Assembly (NCBI RefSeq): GCF_905171765.1
Contig: NC_053394.1
Location: 163,649,183 to 163,713,182, forward strand
Direction of reading: 5' to 3'
Length of the DNA: 64,000 bases
Source of the DNA: Bufo bufo
Lineage: Eukaryota; Chordata; Amphibia; Anura; Bufonidae
Shown: positions 35,444 through 46,110 of the stretch, piece after piece
Numbering within the stretch: the stretch's first letter is position 1
Layout of the letters: each line of letters begins with the position of its first letter
Translations under genes and position numbers: made by a program
Notes under the pieces: generated by a model
What the model saw: only the letters and a program-made list of their open reading frames with translations
Databases searched by the model: none
What the model was told of the DNA's origin: nothing

Positions 35444-35607
35444 GTTAATCCACTGCGTGAAAGAGTGCCAAGCCCCATTCCAGACAGCAGAGACACGGAG
35501 CATTAACATGATTGATAATGCTCCGTGCCTCTCTGTGATCTTTTTACTACAAAATCACAGTGACATAAAGTTGTCACCGTGATTTTGTAGTAAAAAGATC
35601 ACAGAGA
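35444..35607. mobile_element. Left half of a palindromic element split by the hAT
   Basis: TAATCCACTGCGTGAAAGAG... reappears in complement at 43667-43752, and 35528-35607 holds an inner hairpin (GTGATCTTTTTACTAC...). The two halves join when the hAT and one 8-bp TSD are removed. Confidence 0.7.
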
Positions 35608-36084
35608 CAGTGGCATTGCGAAGGGGGTGCGGTGGGTGCGGGCCGCACTGGGTGACACCAGTCTGATGGGGTGTCACCCGCGGCCCGCCGGAGTTCTCAC
35701 TCACAAGCAAGTTGGCCCGGCCGTCACGTGGTGAAGGGGGTGTGACTGCCTGGTGAGTGGCGCCGCGGCGGCTGCACTGCGGGAGCAGCCAGCAGGGACT
35801 GGAGACTGGAGCTAATGAGTGGTGAGTCATGTGACAGCACAGCCAAACCTCTCACTGCCGTGCCGGAGGGAGGAGGAGGGAGGTAGAGCGCAGAGAGCGC
35901 AGATTGACTTTTTAAAATATTTTTAGACCGACGATTTAATTATTTAATACCCCATTATAGCTTAATTACTGGGGGATTATTAGAGAGACGAGACATAAGG
36001 GGTTCTCTCTGTCTGCTGAACTGTGGGCTGGGGCCACATTTACTAATCTTTGCTCAGGGGGGCCCTCATAAATATAGACCCACA

Positions 36085-36293
36085 TGGTGTGGACTGGTCA
36101 TTTTTACTAAGAAATATAGTTTAACCGTTTATGTGAAAAAAAAAAAGAAGTCACCTCCATTCAGATATCTGCATAGACCCAGAGTCTTGGTCTATGTGCA
36201 GATATCTGATTGGAGCTGACGTCTTTTTTTTTCTTTTGCACATAAACGGTTAAACTGTATTCCTTAGTAAAAATGACCAGTCCACACCATGTA
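36085..36293. repeat. Long hairpin MITE
   Basis: Arms of about 100 bp containing GGACTGGTCATTTTTACTAA and its complement, with TTTAACCGTTTATGTG mirrored. It is a nested MITE within the left part of the hAT element. Confidence 0.75.
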
Positions 36294-36299
36294 AGTCTA

Positions 36300-37148
36300 T
36301 GTGAATTGGTGGCACCATCTAAATATTTAGTAATAATGTAGGTAATCTTTGTTAGCTCCCTTTCCAGACTTCTCCGACTCCTTCACATCCAGCTTTCCAA
36401 ATATTGGGTCCCATAAAGTCAACTACTTGTGGACTGTTGTAAAATGTCCACCGGGACCACATGTAACACTGCGAGGATGTTCCTTTTTCCATTATGCCTT
36501 CTCTATGGCAAATCCAGCTCTTACAACCTGCTTCCTGTAGATGCATGATCTTTAAGTAGCTACAACCTGCTTCCCACTCCTGTAGCTGCAATGGGGACCC
36601 CATAGGATTTATTATATTTTGACAATGGGGGGGGGGGAGGGGGAGTGTTGGGTTGGGGCCAGACATATGTGGGGTTACGGCAGGTGTGCAGCCCCTGGCT
36701 TCATGGCCCCTGGCTCCCTCATTCCAGTCCCATGGCATGGTTTACCGGGTAATGTCCTGCAAAGAACATAATGCAAGTGTCAGTGAGGTCACCAAATCCT
36801 GCCCTGTCCTGATAGGGGCACCTGTCACAGTCAGCATGCGGGCACCACAGGGCCAGTCCTCAGTCACCTCTATGTCACCACCTGGTATCTGGCTATCTTC
36901 CTCTCCCCGGCCATCGTCAGCCTGATATAGGGAGAAGCACAGTGCGGTCCCCACTGCCCCCACCCCTGGGCTTGCCCCCTGTGCCCGGCGCCTTCCTGGC
37001 CTCTTCATGTGGCAGACTGCAGTGCTCCTCACTTAGAACCTTTACACCTGTCACTGGGGCCGCACTGCACGTGGGACTTCTTATACCTGCTGAAATCACA
37101 GCACACCTCAATTCTTCTCTGTTATCAAGGGGTTAAAAGTCTATGTCT
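36300..37148. other. hAT interior, no gene seen
   Basis: Contains a G-run (36630-36640) and GC-rich sequence. Open frames on both strands lack recognisable domains. Confidence 0.35.
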
Positions 37149-37384
37149 TGGGGAGCACCCGACAGCCTATGGAGGGTGATAAGAGACTGGGGGGTACTTC
37201 CCTATCCCCTTTGCCCCGTGTTAAGAGGGAGGGTCATGGCCCCTTTAAGGTTTAAGAGCAGGGAAGGATTGTAAGGAGTTAACGGAGCCTTCCCATGAGC
37301 CTGTGGAATGGGGGGCGGTGCTGAAGGTCTATATATTCCTGGGAGCAAGCTTCCCACTTCCTCTTGACGGTGGATGCGTTGGTT
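37149..37384 (+). repeat. Ngaro A1 repeat
   Basis: Matches 42161-42396 with about one difference (AAGGTC/AAGATC). It contains TATATATTCC, a TATA-like promoter candidate at about 37330. Confidence 0.92.
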
Positions 37385-37406
37385 GAGGTACCCCTTTGCC
37401 GCTGTC

Positions 37407-38752
37407 ATGTCCGCAGGAGATTTGGCCCTGAGGGACTCCCTCCTGGCGCGTTTTCAGGAGGAAGGAGAGGGATGGCTGCGGGCGTTCATTGGAAGCCTAC
37501 ATTCCCCTTTGCCTTCCCCTACTCCGGCCCCTCTGCCTGTTGCTGTCACGGAGCTGGCGGTTACTGCCGCCAGCTCTGCCTGTCGGTCGGGGAATCGGCG
37601 GTCCGCGCGGCGTTCCCGCCCCCCGGCGCGACTTGGTCATAGCCCCCCTGCTCCCTGCACATCCCATTGCGGCGGTCCCCGGGGCTCTCCAGCTGAGGAG
37701 CGCTTACCTGATTCCTCCAGGCGCCGTTGTCATCGGGCGCATCTGAGGAATCTGGTAGAGTTTCACGGAGTAGAAGACTGAGGCCAGCACCAAGCTGTAC
37801 TTCCAGGGCTCCGAGCCTGGTTCATCCGTTGGTTCAAGGTCAGGCGGTGTCCGTGGAGGTGCCTTCTCCGGTGGTTCCTAATGTTCCGGTTGGTGAGTTT
37901 CAATTTGCTGGGGCCTGGGGGGAAAGTGGGTCCGTGGCGGGAATGGAATCGCTTATGCGGGCTTTGCTTGATAAATTGCAGGATCCCCCTCCCCCAGTTG
38001 CCTGTCAAAAAACTCCTTCCTCAGTAGGTGCGGGAATACATAAGGAGTCTTTTTTCTGCGGGGTTAGCCCTTTGGGTTCACATGTGGAGGAGGCGGTTAA
38101 AGAAAAAATCTGGACTAATCAGTATGTGGACATATGGTCTCTTATCTCTGTTGATCAGCATACAGTTGATAGGGAGCGCCGGGTGCTTGATAGACCGTAT
38201 GAACGTAGGCCGAAGGTGGCGAAAACTATTGGGAATTGGGTTCAGGCGTTTGCGGTTTTGGGATGCATAATGGGGCAGCGGCACCCGGAGCGATGTTTGG
38301 AGATGTTTGTTTATGTTGATACTGTTTATAGTGCTTACAAGTCCCACGGGGGCAGCGCGTGGTGGCGGTATGATGAGGAGTTTAGGAGGCGCCTTGCCCT
38401 TCAGCCTGATGTGGGTTGGGGAGTCAAAGCGACTGATGTGTGGCTGCGGCTCATGTTGTCTCAGAGACAACATCCCTTTCAGAGCGCGGCCGCCGGTGCG
38501 GGCACTTCCCAGGTCCATGCATCGGTGGCCGTTAGACGCCCAGGAGTGTGCTGGTCGTTCAATGAGGGGAATTGCAAGTACGCGGGTTTATGCAGGTTCA
38601 AGCATGAATGCTCTGTGTGTGGAGGTCCCCACGCTGGAAATAGGTGTTCTGGACAGACAGCTAGACTTAGTAAGTTTCCCGCCCAGAGTGAGGGGAAGGA
38701 CCCCGGTGAGCGTGGACGCGATGTCCCCGTGGCTAGACAGGTACCCCGATAG
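37407..38752 (+). pseudogene. Ngaro gag-like ORF, frameshifted
   Basis: Starts MSAGDLALRDSLLARFQEE at 37407. The sense frame changes near 37700-37725 and continues to a stop at 38752. The C-terminal part has a CCCH finger (CWSFNEGNCKYAGLCRFKH, C-X7-C-X5-C-X3-H) followed by a CSVCGGPHAGNRC motif, the nucleic-acid-binding region of DIRS-group gag proteins. It would package element RNA. The N-terminal third is Ser/Arg/Pro-rich. One frameshift is inferred because neither frame alone covers both ends. Confidence 0.75.
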
Positions 38753-40283
38753 ACCGGCGGCTTCTCAGATTCGTTCTGGTTTTTCGTTGGGTTTCTTTAT
38801 CCCGTTTGTTCTTAACCGGTCCCCTGTTTTTAGTGATAATTTGAGGTCTGCTCGGGATCATCCTGAGGTGTTGAGGGATAAGTTGGCTAAGGAGGTTGAG
38901 TTGGGTAGGATTGAAGGTCCGTTCTCTTCAATTCCTTTTCCTAACCTACGGGTGTCCCCGTGGGGTGTGGTTCCGAAAAAGGAGGCTGGGAAGTTTTGTT
39001 TGATTCATCATTTGTCTCATCCTAAGGGCTCCTCGGTGAATGATGCGATTCTTCAGGAAGAGGCATCAGTTTCTTACGTTTCATTTGACAGGGCGGTTTC
39101 TTTGGTTAGGGAGGCAGGAAAAGGGGCTCTTTTAGCTAAATCTGATATTGAGTCGGCATTTAGGCTTCTTCCTGTTCATCCTGATTGTTTCCACTTGTTG
39201 GGAGGTTTTTGGGAGGGGCAATTTTATTATGACACTTGTTTGCCGATGGGGTGCTCCATATCGTGTCACTATTTTGAGTTGTTTAGTTCCTTCTTGGAAT
39301 GGGTGGTGAGATTTGAATCCGGTATGTCATCTGTGATACATTATCTAGATGATTTCCTGTTTGTTTCCCCCAGTGAAGGGGGGGGTTGCAGGTACTTGTT
39401 GTCTTTGTTTTTGTCCCTGATGGGACAGTTTGGAGTTCCTATTTCGGGTGAGAAGACGGAGGGTCCGGTCACGTGTTTGTCCTTTTTGGGGATCGAAATT
39501 GATACGGTTGGTATGGTTTTTCGGTTACCTGGGGACAAGTTAGTGAGAGTATTGGATTTAATCGAAGGATTTATGTCAGTAAAGAAGGTGACGCTAAAGC
39601 AGCTTCAGTCTCTTTTGGGGTTGTTGTGTTTTGCATGTCGGGTGATGCCTATGGGCCGTGTTTTCTACCGGCGGTTGTCATTGGCCACGAGGGCGGTGTC
39701 CTCGCCGGGTCATCATATCAGGTTGACTAAGTCCCTTAAGGCGGACTTGGGCGTGTGGCGTTCTTTTTTGTCAAGATATAATGGCCATACTTGCTATATT
39801 TCCAAGGAAATCGTGAGTTTGGAGTTGTCGTTGTGGTCGGATGCGGCTGGGTCGTGCGGTTTCGGTACCATATTGGGCAGTGAATGGTGTTCGGCTCCTT
39901 GGCCGGAGTCGTGGAGGGAGTGTGGTTTTTGCAAGAACTTGACGCTGTTGGAGTTGTTCCCTATTGTGGTGGCAGTGGAGATTTGGGGGGAGCGTTTGGC
40001 TAATAAGCACGTGTGTTTTTGGTCTGACAATCTGGGAGTAGTACAGGTGATCAATCGTTTGTCTTCCTCTTCCCTTCCGGTGTTGGCGTTAGTTCGTCAT
40101 CTGGTTTTGCGGTGCCTGGATTATAACATTTACTTTCGGGCCCGTCATGTTCCGGGAGTAGATAATAGAGTCGCTGATGCTCTCTCTCGATTTCATTGGC
40201 AGGTGTTCCGGGAACTTCATCCAGAGGCGGACGAATGTGGCAAGGAGTGTCCTCTGTTCCTGTGGAGTCTGGTGGACGGCTAA
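38721..40283 (+). CDS. Ngaro reverse transcriptase-RNase H
   Basis: Open without interruption. The frame is open from 38307, but the ATG at 38721 (MSPWLDRYPDRP) is preferred because upstream it overlaps gag. RT blocks: KSDIESAFRLLPV, LPMGCSISCHYFE and the active site HYLDDFLFVS near 39345. RNase H: LWSDAAGSCGFGTIL near 39835, ELFPIVVAVEIW, FWSDNLGVVQVIN and DNRVADALSRFHW. Length (520 codons) is normal for DIRS-group RT-RH. It copies element RNA to DNA, and all motifs look intact. It overlaps gag by about 30 nt and the next ORF by about 50 nt, a compact retroelement layout. Confidence 0.9.
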   Translation: MSPWLDRYPDRPAASQIRSGFSLGFFIPFVLNRSPVFSDNLRSARDHPEVLRDKLAKEVELGRIEGPFSSIPFPNLRVSPWGVVPKKEAGKFCLIHHLSHPKGSSVNDAILQEEASVSYVSFDRAVSLVREAGKGALLAKSDIESAFRLLPVHPDCFHLLGGFWEGQFYYDTCLPMGCSISCHYFELFSSFLEWVVRFESGMSSVIHYLDDFLFVSPSEGGGCRYLLSLFLSLMGQFGVPISGEKTEGPVTCLSFLGIEIDTVGMVFRLPGDKLVRVLDLIEGFMSVKKVTLKQLQSLLGLLCFACRVMPMGRVFYRRLSLATRAVSSPGHHIRLTKSLKADLGVWRSFLSRYNGHTCYISKEIVSLELSLWSDAAGSCGFGTILGSEWCSAPWPESWRECGFCKNLTLLELFPIVVAVEIWGERLANKHVCFWSDNLGVVQVINRLSSSSLPVLALVRHLVLRCLDYNIYFRARHVPGVDNRVADALSRFHWQVFRELHPEADECGKECPLFLWSLVDG

Positions 40284-41893
40284 TGTCGCTTATTAGCTCA
40301 TCGGTTGCGCCGGCTACGTGGCAATCTCATGGTAAGGCCTGGGCTGAGTGGTTGTCGATGGTAGGTACTAGGGACGTGTCTTCTCGTGACGATATCCGGC
40401 TGGAGGTCACGGTGGAATGGTTGCTTTGTTTGCACACTTCAGGTGTGTCGTCTCTTGTTGCGCTGCGGCGGCTGTCAGGCGTGGCTTTCTTTTTTAAGTT
40501 GTGTGGTTGGACGGATGTAACAAAGCACTTTGTGATTCGTCAGGCCATGCGGGGCTGGCGTAAGGCGTACGTTGCGCGTGAGTCACGTCGCCCGTTGTCA
40601 TTTTCGTTACTGTGTAGGCTCATTGATGGTTGCGCTAGCGTTTGTAGATCTGCATATGAGGTATCGCTTTTTGCTGCCAGCTTCAGTGTTGCGTTCTTTG
40701 GTGCATTGCATGTTGGGGAATTATTCGCCCCTTCTCTTAGGAAGGCGGGTGGTTTGTTGGTGCAGGATGTGGTTTTAGCCAATGACGCCCTGCGCATTAG
40801 GGTCCGGCGGTCTAAGACGGATCAATATGGTCACGGGGCGTGGATACCGCTTCTCCCTGTTCAGGGTTCCGCCTGCCCGGTAAGTTTGGTGGGGGAATTC
40901 ATGAACAGGCGACGCGAGGGTTCTAATTTCTTTTCACATGAGAATGGTACTCTGGTGACTAAGTTTCAGTTTACGGCTGTTTTTAGACGGTGTCTTTCGG
41001 AGGTTGGTGTGGATCCAAGGGAATTTGGGACTCATTCGTTCCGCATTGGGGCGGCTACTGAGGCTGCTAGAGCGGGTTTGCCGGAAGCGGAGATTATGCA
41101 TATTGGTCGCTGGCGTTCATCTTGCTTTGCGCGATATGTCCGGCCAGATTTGCTGCTATTAAAACAAAAAAAAGAGAGAATAAAATATGGTAATTGTGGT
41201 ATTGTAGTAATGAGCGTATTGAATAGTGTCTTGTCAAGGTTTCAGTTTCTTCATGGTTATGTTCTGGTGTTCTTCTCTAACGTTGTTATCTTTTCAGGTG
41301 CCGAGCGTCCAGCAGTATGGATTGTTGGACACTCCTACGTATTTTGGGCTGCACAGCGGGCTGAATGCCGGCCTGGCGGGCGCAATCTTGGATTCCGGAA
41401 TGTGGACGTCCTGTGGAGAGGTGTTCGGGGCCTACGATGGTCTCAATTGCTCACGTAGGTGGTTGAGATTGGTATACGTTCGGTGGGCCCAGTGATCTTG
41501 GTGATCCATGCCGGGGGTAGTGATCTATGCCAATTACGGGTTGCTGAATTGTTGACGCTTATGCGTTCGGATGTGGAACGTTTTCCGTCATTTTTTAGGG
41601 AAATGGTTCTAGTATGGTCAGAAATTGTCCCGAGGGTGGTGTGGCATGGGGCTCGGGATGGTGAGGCGTTAGAAAAAGGCAGGCGTACGGTGAACGCGCG
41701 GATCTCCCGGTTTGTGCGTTCCAAGGGGTCAGTGGTTGTTCGCCATAGGCAGCTAGAGGGTGACAACCGGGCGTTAATGAGGCCGGATGGTGTTCATCTT
41801 AATGAGATCGGTCTAGATATATTCCTATCAGGTATCCAGGATAGAATTGAGCAGGCCATGTTTTTGCTGGGTGGTGGTCGGAGCCACGTGTAG
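40235..41893 (+). pseudogene. Ngaro tyrosine recombinase plus SGNH hydrolase, one TAG
   Basis: First ATG at 40235. The recombinase part shows box II HSFRIGAATEAARAG, GRWRSSCFARYVRP (H, R and Y present), but box I reads GALHVGELF, with His where the family has Arg. After a possible 108-nt intron (41190-41297) an SGNH hydrolase begins at WIVGHSYVFWA; a TAG at 41456-41458 interrupts it, and the same frame continues through HAGGSDLC and RPDGVHLNEIG to 41893. The recombinase would integrate circular DNA; the hydrolase role in Ngaro is unknown. Two lesions suggest it no longer works. Confidence 0.85.
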
Positions 41894-41909
41894 GCACGAG
41901 TCTCCTCCG

Positions 41910-42164
41910 TGGCGGTATAGAATTCAGTATGGAGTTTGGTTATGGCACAAGGCAGACTTGCCCGCTGGGAGGCCAGCGGCTGGCATACTGCGCCATTTAC
42001 AGTTATGGTGTTATCATTAAATAAAGTAAGCTGTGGCCGATCATCACCCAGCATTAAAAGTAAATTGGTTGTCAGTCTCTTATTTAAGGTAATGGGTTGT
42101 GAAGAGGCCTGACCGGGTGGCCCATCCCCTAGTGGGGTTAATCCCTAACTACCAACAGTCTGGG
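41910..42164 (+). repeat. Ngaro B1 repeat
   Basis: Matches B2 with about one difference. AATAAA near 42020 may be the poly(A) signal. Confidence 0.92.
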
Positions 42165-42396
42165 GAGCACCCGACAGCCTATGGAGGGTGATAAGAGACT
42201 GGGGGGTACTTCCCTATCCCCTTTGCCCCGTGTTAAGAGGGAGGGTCATGGCCCCTTTAAGGTTTAAGAGCAGGGAAGGATTGTAAGGAGTTAACGGAGC
42301 CTTCCCATGAGCCTGTGGAATGGGGGGCGGTGCTGAAGATCTATATATTCCTGGGAGCAAGCTTCCCACTTCCTCTTGACGGTGGATGCGTTGGTT
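42161..42396 (+). repeat. Ngaro A2 repeat
   Basis: Second copy of A, joined to B1 with a 4-bp overlap. Confidence 0.92.
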
Positions 42397-42500
42397 CCCC
42401 ACCCGCCCTCCCCGTAGATGGTTGGTTTGGACGGATTGCATCCGTTGTTCCTCAAGCGAGGTATTCTTTTGTTTTCAAAGAAATAAAAAATAAAAAAAAA

Positions 42501-42501
<1 letters not shown>

Positions 42502-42534
<33 letters not shown>
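42502..42534. repeat. (AT)n microsatellite in Ngaro
   Basis: Lies between A2 and B2 in an A-rich stretch. Confidence 0.9.
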
Positions 42535-42540
<6 letters not shown>

Positions 42541-42616
42541 AAAAAAAGAAAAGAAATGAAAAAGATGATGACAGAAATAAATATAAGTTATTTATGATAT
42601 GAAAATAAGTCACAGC

Positions 42617-42871
42617 TGGCGGTATAGAATTCAGTATGGAGTTTGGTTATGGCACAAGGCAGACTTGCCCGCTGGGAGGCCAGCGGCTGGCATACTGCGC
42701 CATTTACAGTTATGGTGTTATCATTAAATAAAGTAAGCTGTGGCCGATCATCACCCAGCATTTAAAGTAAATTGGTTGTCAGTCTCTTATTTAAGGTAAT
42801 GGGTTGTGAAGAGGCCTGACCGGGTGGCCCATCCCCTAGTGGGGTTAATCCCTAACTACCAACAGTCTGGG
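42617..42871 (+). repeat. Ngaro B2 repeat
   Basis: Ends CAACAGTCTGGG, the same end as B1. Host hAT sequence follows. Confidence 0.92.
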
Positions 42872-43074
42872 AAGGTATGACCACAGTAATACAGCTCTCC
42901 TAGACCTGAATGGCAGAGCTACATCTGCAGGTGACAACTAATATGGGTCTTATCCGAAATCAACATGGGATAGGGCATACTGAAATCCAACATGTCCTAT
43001 CATTGGTTTCCCTGGAACTAGCATTGGGAACCCCTCATGACTATGTTCACTGCCAGCTGTATACACAGGTGACC

Positions 43075-43320
43075 CCCGTGGGGGTCATTTACAAAGACCG
43101 GCGTTTTACACAAGTTGCCCCCTGTTCTGCTGAAGGATGCGTCCCATTATAAATTAGGCGCACCTTAGGAAGTCCGTGCGCCTGGTGTAAGACTGGGGTC
43201 GTTTTTTGCCAACATTTACAATTTGTCAGGGCAGATGTCCCGGCCACATCCCAAATGGCAAGAATGGCGTCAAAAAAACCTGTGACAAAAAATTGTCGCA
43301 CACATTTACAAGGGGTCCTG
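43075..43320. mobile_element. Small MITE-like palindrome (GGGTCATTTACAAAG)
   Basis: Ends around GGGGGTCATTTACAAAG and CACATTTACAAGGGGTCC are loosely inverted or repeated, with internal GGCGCACC/GTGCGCC mirror blocks. It resembles common anuran MITEs. Termini uncertain. Confidence 0.35.
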
Positions 43321-44039
43321 TATATACCCTGCTGGATTTACCTATTGCCTTTACCCCGTCTTCTAGAATAATGTAGTGATTTACTTGTATACTGTACTCA
43401 CTTAGGGCTTCCGGCGCCGTTTCTGATGGTCTTTTCCTTCCACATTTTATTTCACTTACTTGCTGTAGCCTAGTCTACTCAAAACCATCATTGGCAGCCG
43501 ACCCCCCTATTGTAAATTATTTTTATTTTTTTTAAAAGCATTAACTTTGATTTCTTTTAACATATTTTTGGTTATATGGCTAAAAAATTATTGCTTCGGG
43601 AAGGGGGTGACACCATTTTCTACCGCACCGGGTGACACCAGCCCTAGCAACGCCACTGCACAGAGAGGCACGGAGCATTTTCAATTATTTTAATGCTTCG
43701 TGTCTCTGCTGTCCGGAAAGGGGCTTGGCACTCTTTCACGCAGTGGATTACCCGCACAAGATCCGCTCGTGTTAAAGAGCCCTAAGCCCAATGCATGGCT
43801 ACACTCACCCAGTCCTAATAAAATCTGGTCCTACCTCATCCAGGGTGTCACTGGCATTGGCGTGATGTCTACTGGATCCAGAACAAGGTCCCTGTAGTGA
43901 TAGAGAGAAAAAGAATAATCACATAAGGAAGGGATGGTGACTGCCCCTGTGAAATCACCAGCAGGGGGCGCTGTGCTGGCCTGTAAGACTGAGACATGCG
44001 AATGTATAGCAGGGTAATCTAGGACATTTCCCCTAAATG
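43321..44039. other. hAT right end, palindrome half, then no gene
   Basis: 43321-43658 is hAT interior, 43667-43752 is the right half of the split palindromic element, and the rest is non-coding. Confidence 0.4.
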
Positions 44040-45190
44040 CTACTACACAGTACTAATGCCCACATTGTGTCCCCTCACAGTACTAATGCCCACCTTGTGG
44101 CCCCTCACAGTAATTAAGCCCACCTTGTGGTTCCTTCAAAACAGTTATGTCCTCCTTGTGGCCCCTCACAGCAGTTATGCACACTTTTGTTCCTGTCACA
44201 GTAGTTATGCCTACCTACTTTTTGCGTCCCATTACTGTAGTTATGCCCAGATATGTGTCCTCTCACAGTCGTTATGCCCAGATACAGTATGTGCATCCCT
44301 CACAGTAGTTATGCCCAGATATGTGCCCCCTCACAGTAGTTATAGCCAGATATGTGCCTCCCTCACAGTAGTTATAGCCAGATATGTGCCTCCCTCACAG
44401 TAGTTATGACCAGATATGTGCCCCCTCACAGTAGTTATGCTCAGATATATGCCCCCTCACAGTAGTTATAGCCAGATATGTGCCTCCCTCACAGTAGTTA
44501 TGACCAGATATGTACCCCCTCACAGTAGTTATGCTCAGATATATGCCCCCTCATAGTAGTTATAGCCAGATATGTGCCCCCTCACAGTAGTTATGCCAGA
44601 TTATGTGCTCCTCACAGTATTACAAAAAACAAAATGGCTGCACACCATTATATATACAAACAATAGAGAAATGTGGGTCATTCTAGATAAAAGTGGTACA
44701 ATACCGACTATAAATGAGTATACACGAATAATGGAAGCTCTTAGCGCACATACGTGTCGGGCCCATCTACCAGGCGTCAAGGTGGCTTCCGCAGATGGGT
44801 CCCTATCACTAAAGAAACTGCCTCACTTTGGACTTATTTAAGCCTACAATATTCAGGGCAGTGTAGGAACCAGCTACAAGCATATCTGGCATAACTACTG
44901 CTCCTCACAGTTATGCCAGATATGTGCCCTCCTCACAGTAGTTATGCACAGATATGTGCCCCCTCACAGTGGTTATGCCCAGATATGTGCCCCCTGACAG
45001 TAGTTATGCCAGATTATGTGCCCCTCACAGTAGTTATGCCAGATATGTGCCCCCTCACAGTGGTTATGTGCCCCCTCACAGTGGTTATGATAGATATGTG
45101 CCTCCTCACAGCAGTTATGCCAGATATGTGCCCCCTCACAGTAGTTATACCCAGATATGTGCCCCTCACAGTGGTTATGCTTCTTTGTGC
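44040..45190. repeat. 31-bp minisatellite (CACAGTAGTTATGCCCAGATATGTGCCCC), interrupted
   Basis: About 30 degenerate units in two blocks, 44040-44620 and 44890-45190. The gap (about 44621-44885) is unrelated non-coding sequence beginning TTACAAAAAACAAAATGGCTG, possibly a retroelement end. Frames in the array are repetitive and not genes. Confidence 0.9.
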
Positions 45191-45624
45191 CCCCTCACTC
45201 TAGTTGTCCCCTTTTTGCAGCTTTATGAAAAAAAAAAAACATACTTACCTTCTTCCCTGCGCGCTGCTGGCTGTGTTGGAGGCCGATTCCCGGGCCTTCA
45301 GCGCTCCTCCCACACCCAGCAGCGCGATGTGCGGCCTGCAGGGGGAGCGCCTGAGCTCTGAAGAACAGTGAAGCAGGGAGCGGAGAGGTCTCTGCTTCAC
45401 TCTGAAAACAAACAGCCTGGTAGGGACAAGAACTGCCGGGCCGGGTGAGTGTGCCCCCCCCCCCCTCCTTGCCTCTGCGGCCCCTCATGTTTGAAGAGCG
45501 TTCTGACGGGGCCCAGCATTCTCATTGTACTTCATTCCGGGGCCTGTCAGAGCGCTCTTATTACATGTGAGTGCCGCGGGCCCCCGGCCGGACCCTTTGC
45601 GACCACGATGATTACGCCCCTGCA
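45191..45624. other. No feature seen
   Basis: GC-rich stretch with a C-run near 45455-45468. No supported gene. Confidence 0.35.
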
Positions 45625-46110
45625 TTATATGTATATCAGTTGTTTAAGAAGGGCTAGAAGGTATGGAGTCAGCGCAGATGGGCTGATATCTTCAGGCACC
45701 CCTCTAAATTTAATGTTGCTCCGCCTTGAGCAGTGTTCAAGGTCAATAAGCTTGGCTTTAATAGATTCCATGTCTGCTGTCATCTCTTCATGAGAATCAA
45801 TGAGCTGATTGTGCGATGAGGCAAATTCACCCATTTTGGTTTCAATATGTGTTACTTGTGACTCAGCCTCTGCAATGGTCCTTTGTGGCAGTGGAGGAGA
45901 GCTGGAGTACGTAGGGGAATGCGTTCCTTGTCGAGGGAAAGCCAGCTTCTGCGTGCGGCGGGAGTGGATGCGCTGGGGTAAGCTGAGAAGATGGCGGAGA
46001 AGTGCCAGAGTTCGCGCCGTCCGCTTCTTTATCAAAGTAAAAATCAATTTTCCCCTGTTTCTGAGGAGGTCTTTTCCCCCGGACATCATGCTGGCATTCT
46101 GGGTCTGGAG
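45625..46110 (-). pseudogene. L1-clade LINE ORF1 fragment
   Basis: The minus-strand translation contains a coiled-coil-like segment (THIETKMGEFASSHNQL, EMTADMESIKAKLIDLE) followed by HCSRRSNIKFRGVPEDI, the start of the RRM of L1 ORF1 proteins. Sequence before it is Arg/Ser-rich. No ORF2 or 3' end is adjacent, and the frame ends soon after the RRM start, so it is a fragment. It would have encoded the RNA chaperone of an L1 element. Confidence 0.7.

Larger units (their letters stand above)
37149..42871 (+). mobile_element. Complete Ngaro-type tyrosine-recombinase retrotransposon
   Basis: Split direct repeats in the order A1 (37149-37384), internal region, B1 (41910-42164), A2 (42161-42396), B2 (42617-42871) are diagnostic of Ngaro elements. 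A copies are 236 bp and B copies 255 bp, nearly identical; B1 and A2 share TGGG. No target duplication flanks it, as expected for recombinase integration. Coding: gag-like, RT-RNase H, then YR plus SGNH hydrolase. Repeat identity suggests recent insertion, yet three lesions are present (gag frameshift, YR substitution, one TAG). Confidence 0.92.
35608..43658. mobile_element. 8-kb hAT-like element, 8-bp TSD, carrying an Ngaro
   Basis: CACAGAGA lies at 35600-35607 and 43659-43666. Ends CAGTGGCATTGCG and, on the other strand, CAGTGGCGTTGCTAGGG continue into inverted CACTGGGTGACACC/GGTGTCACCC. Without the Ngaro about 2.3 kb remain and no transposase is seen, so it is non-autonomous. Confidence 0.8.

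Noticed and set aside
37363..37746. Alternative short ORFs at the start of the Ngaro
   Set aside because: Overlap the gag-like frame without domains; best explained by GC-rich sequence and one frameshift.
44040..45361. MCPLTVVMP-repeat proteins
   Set aside because: Translations of the 31-bp minisatellite.
45625..46110. Host coiled-coil gene
   Set aside because: The HCSRRSNIKFRGVPEDI motif matches L1 ORF1; no splice sites or continuation were found.
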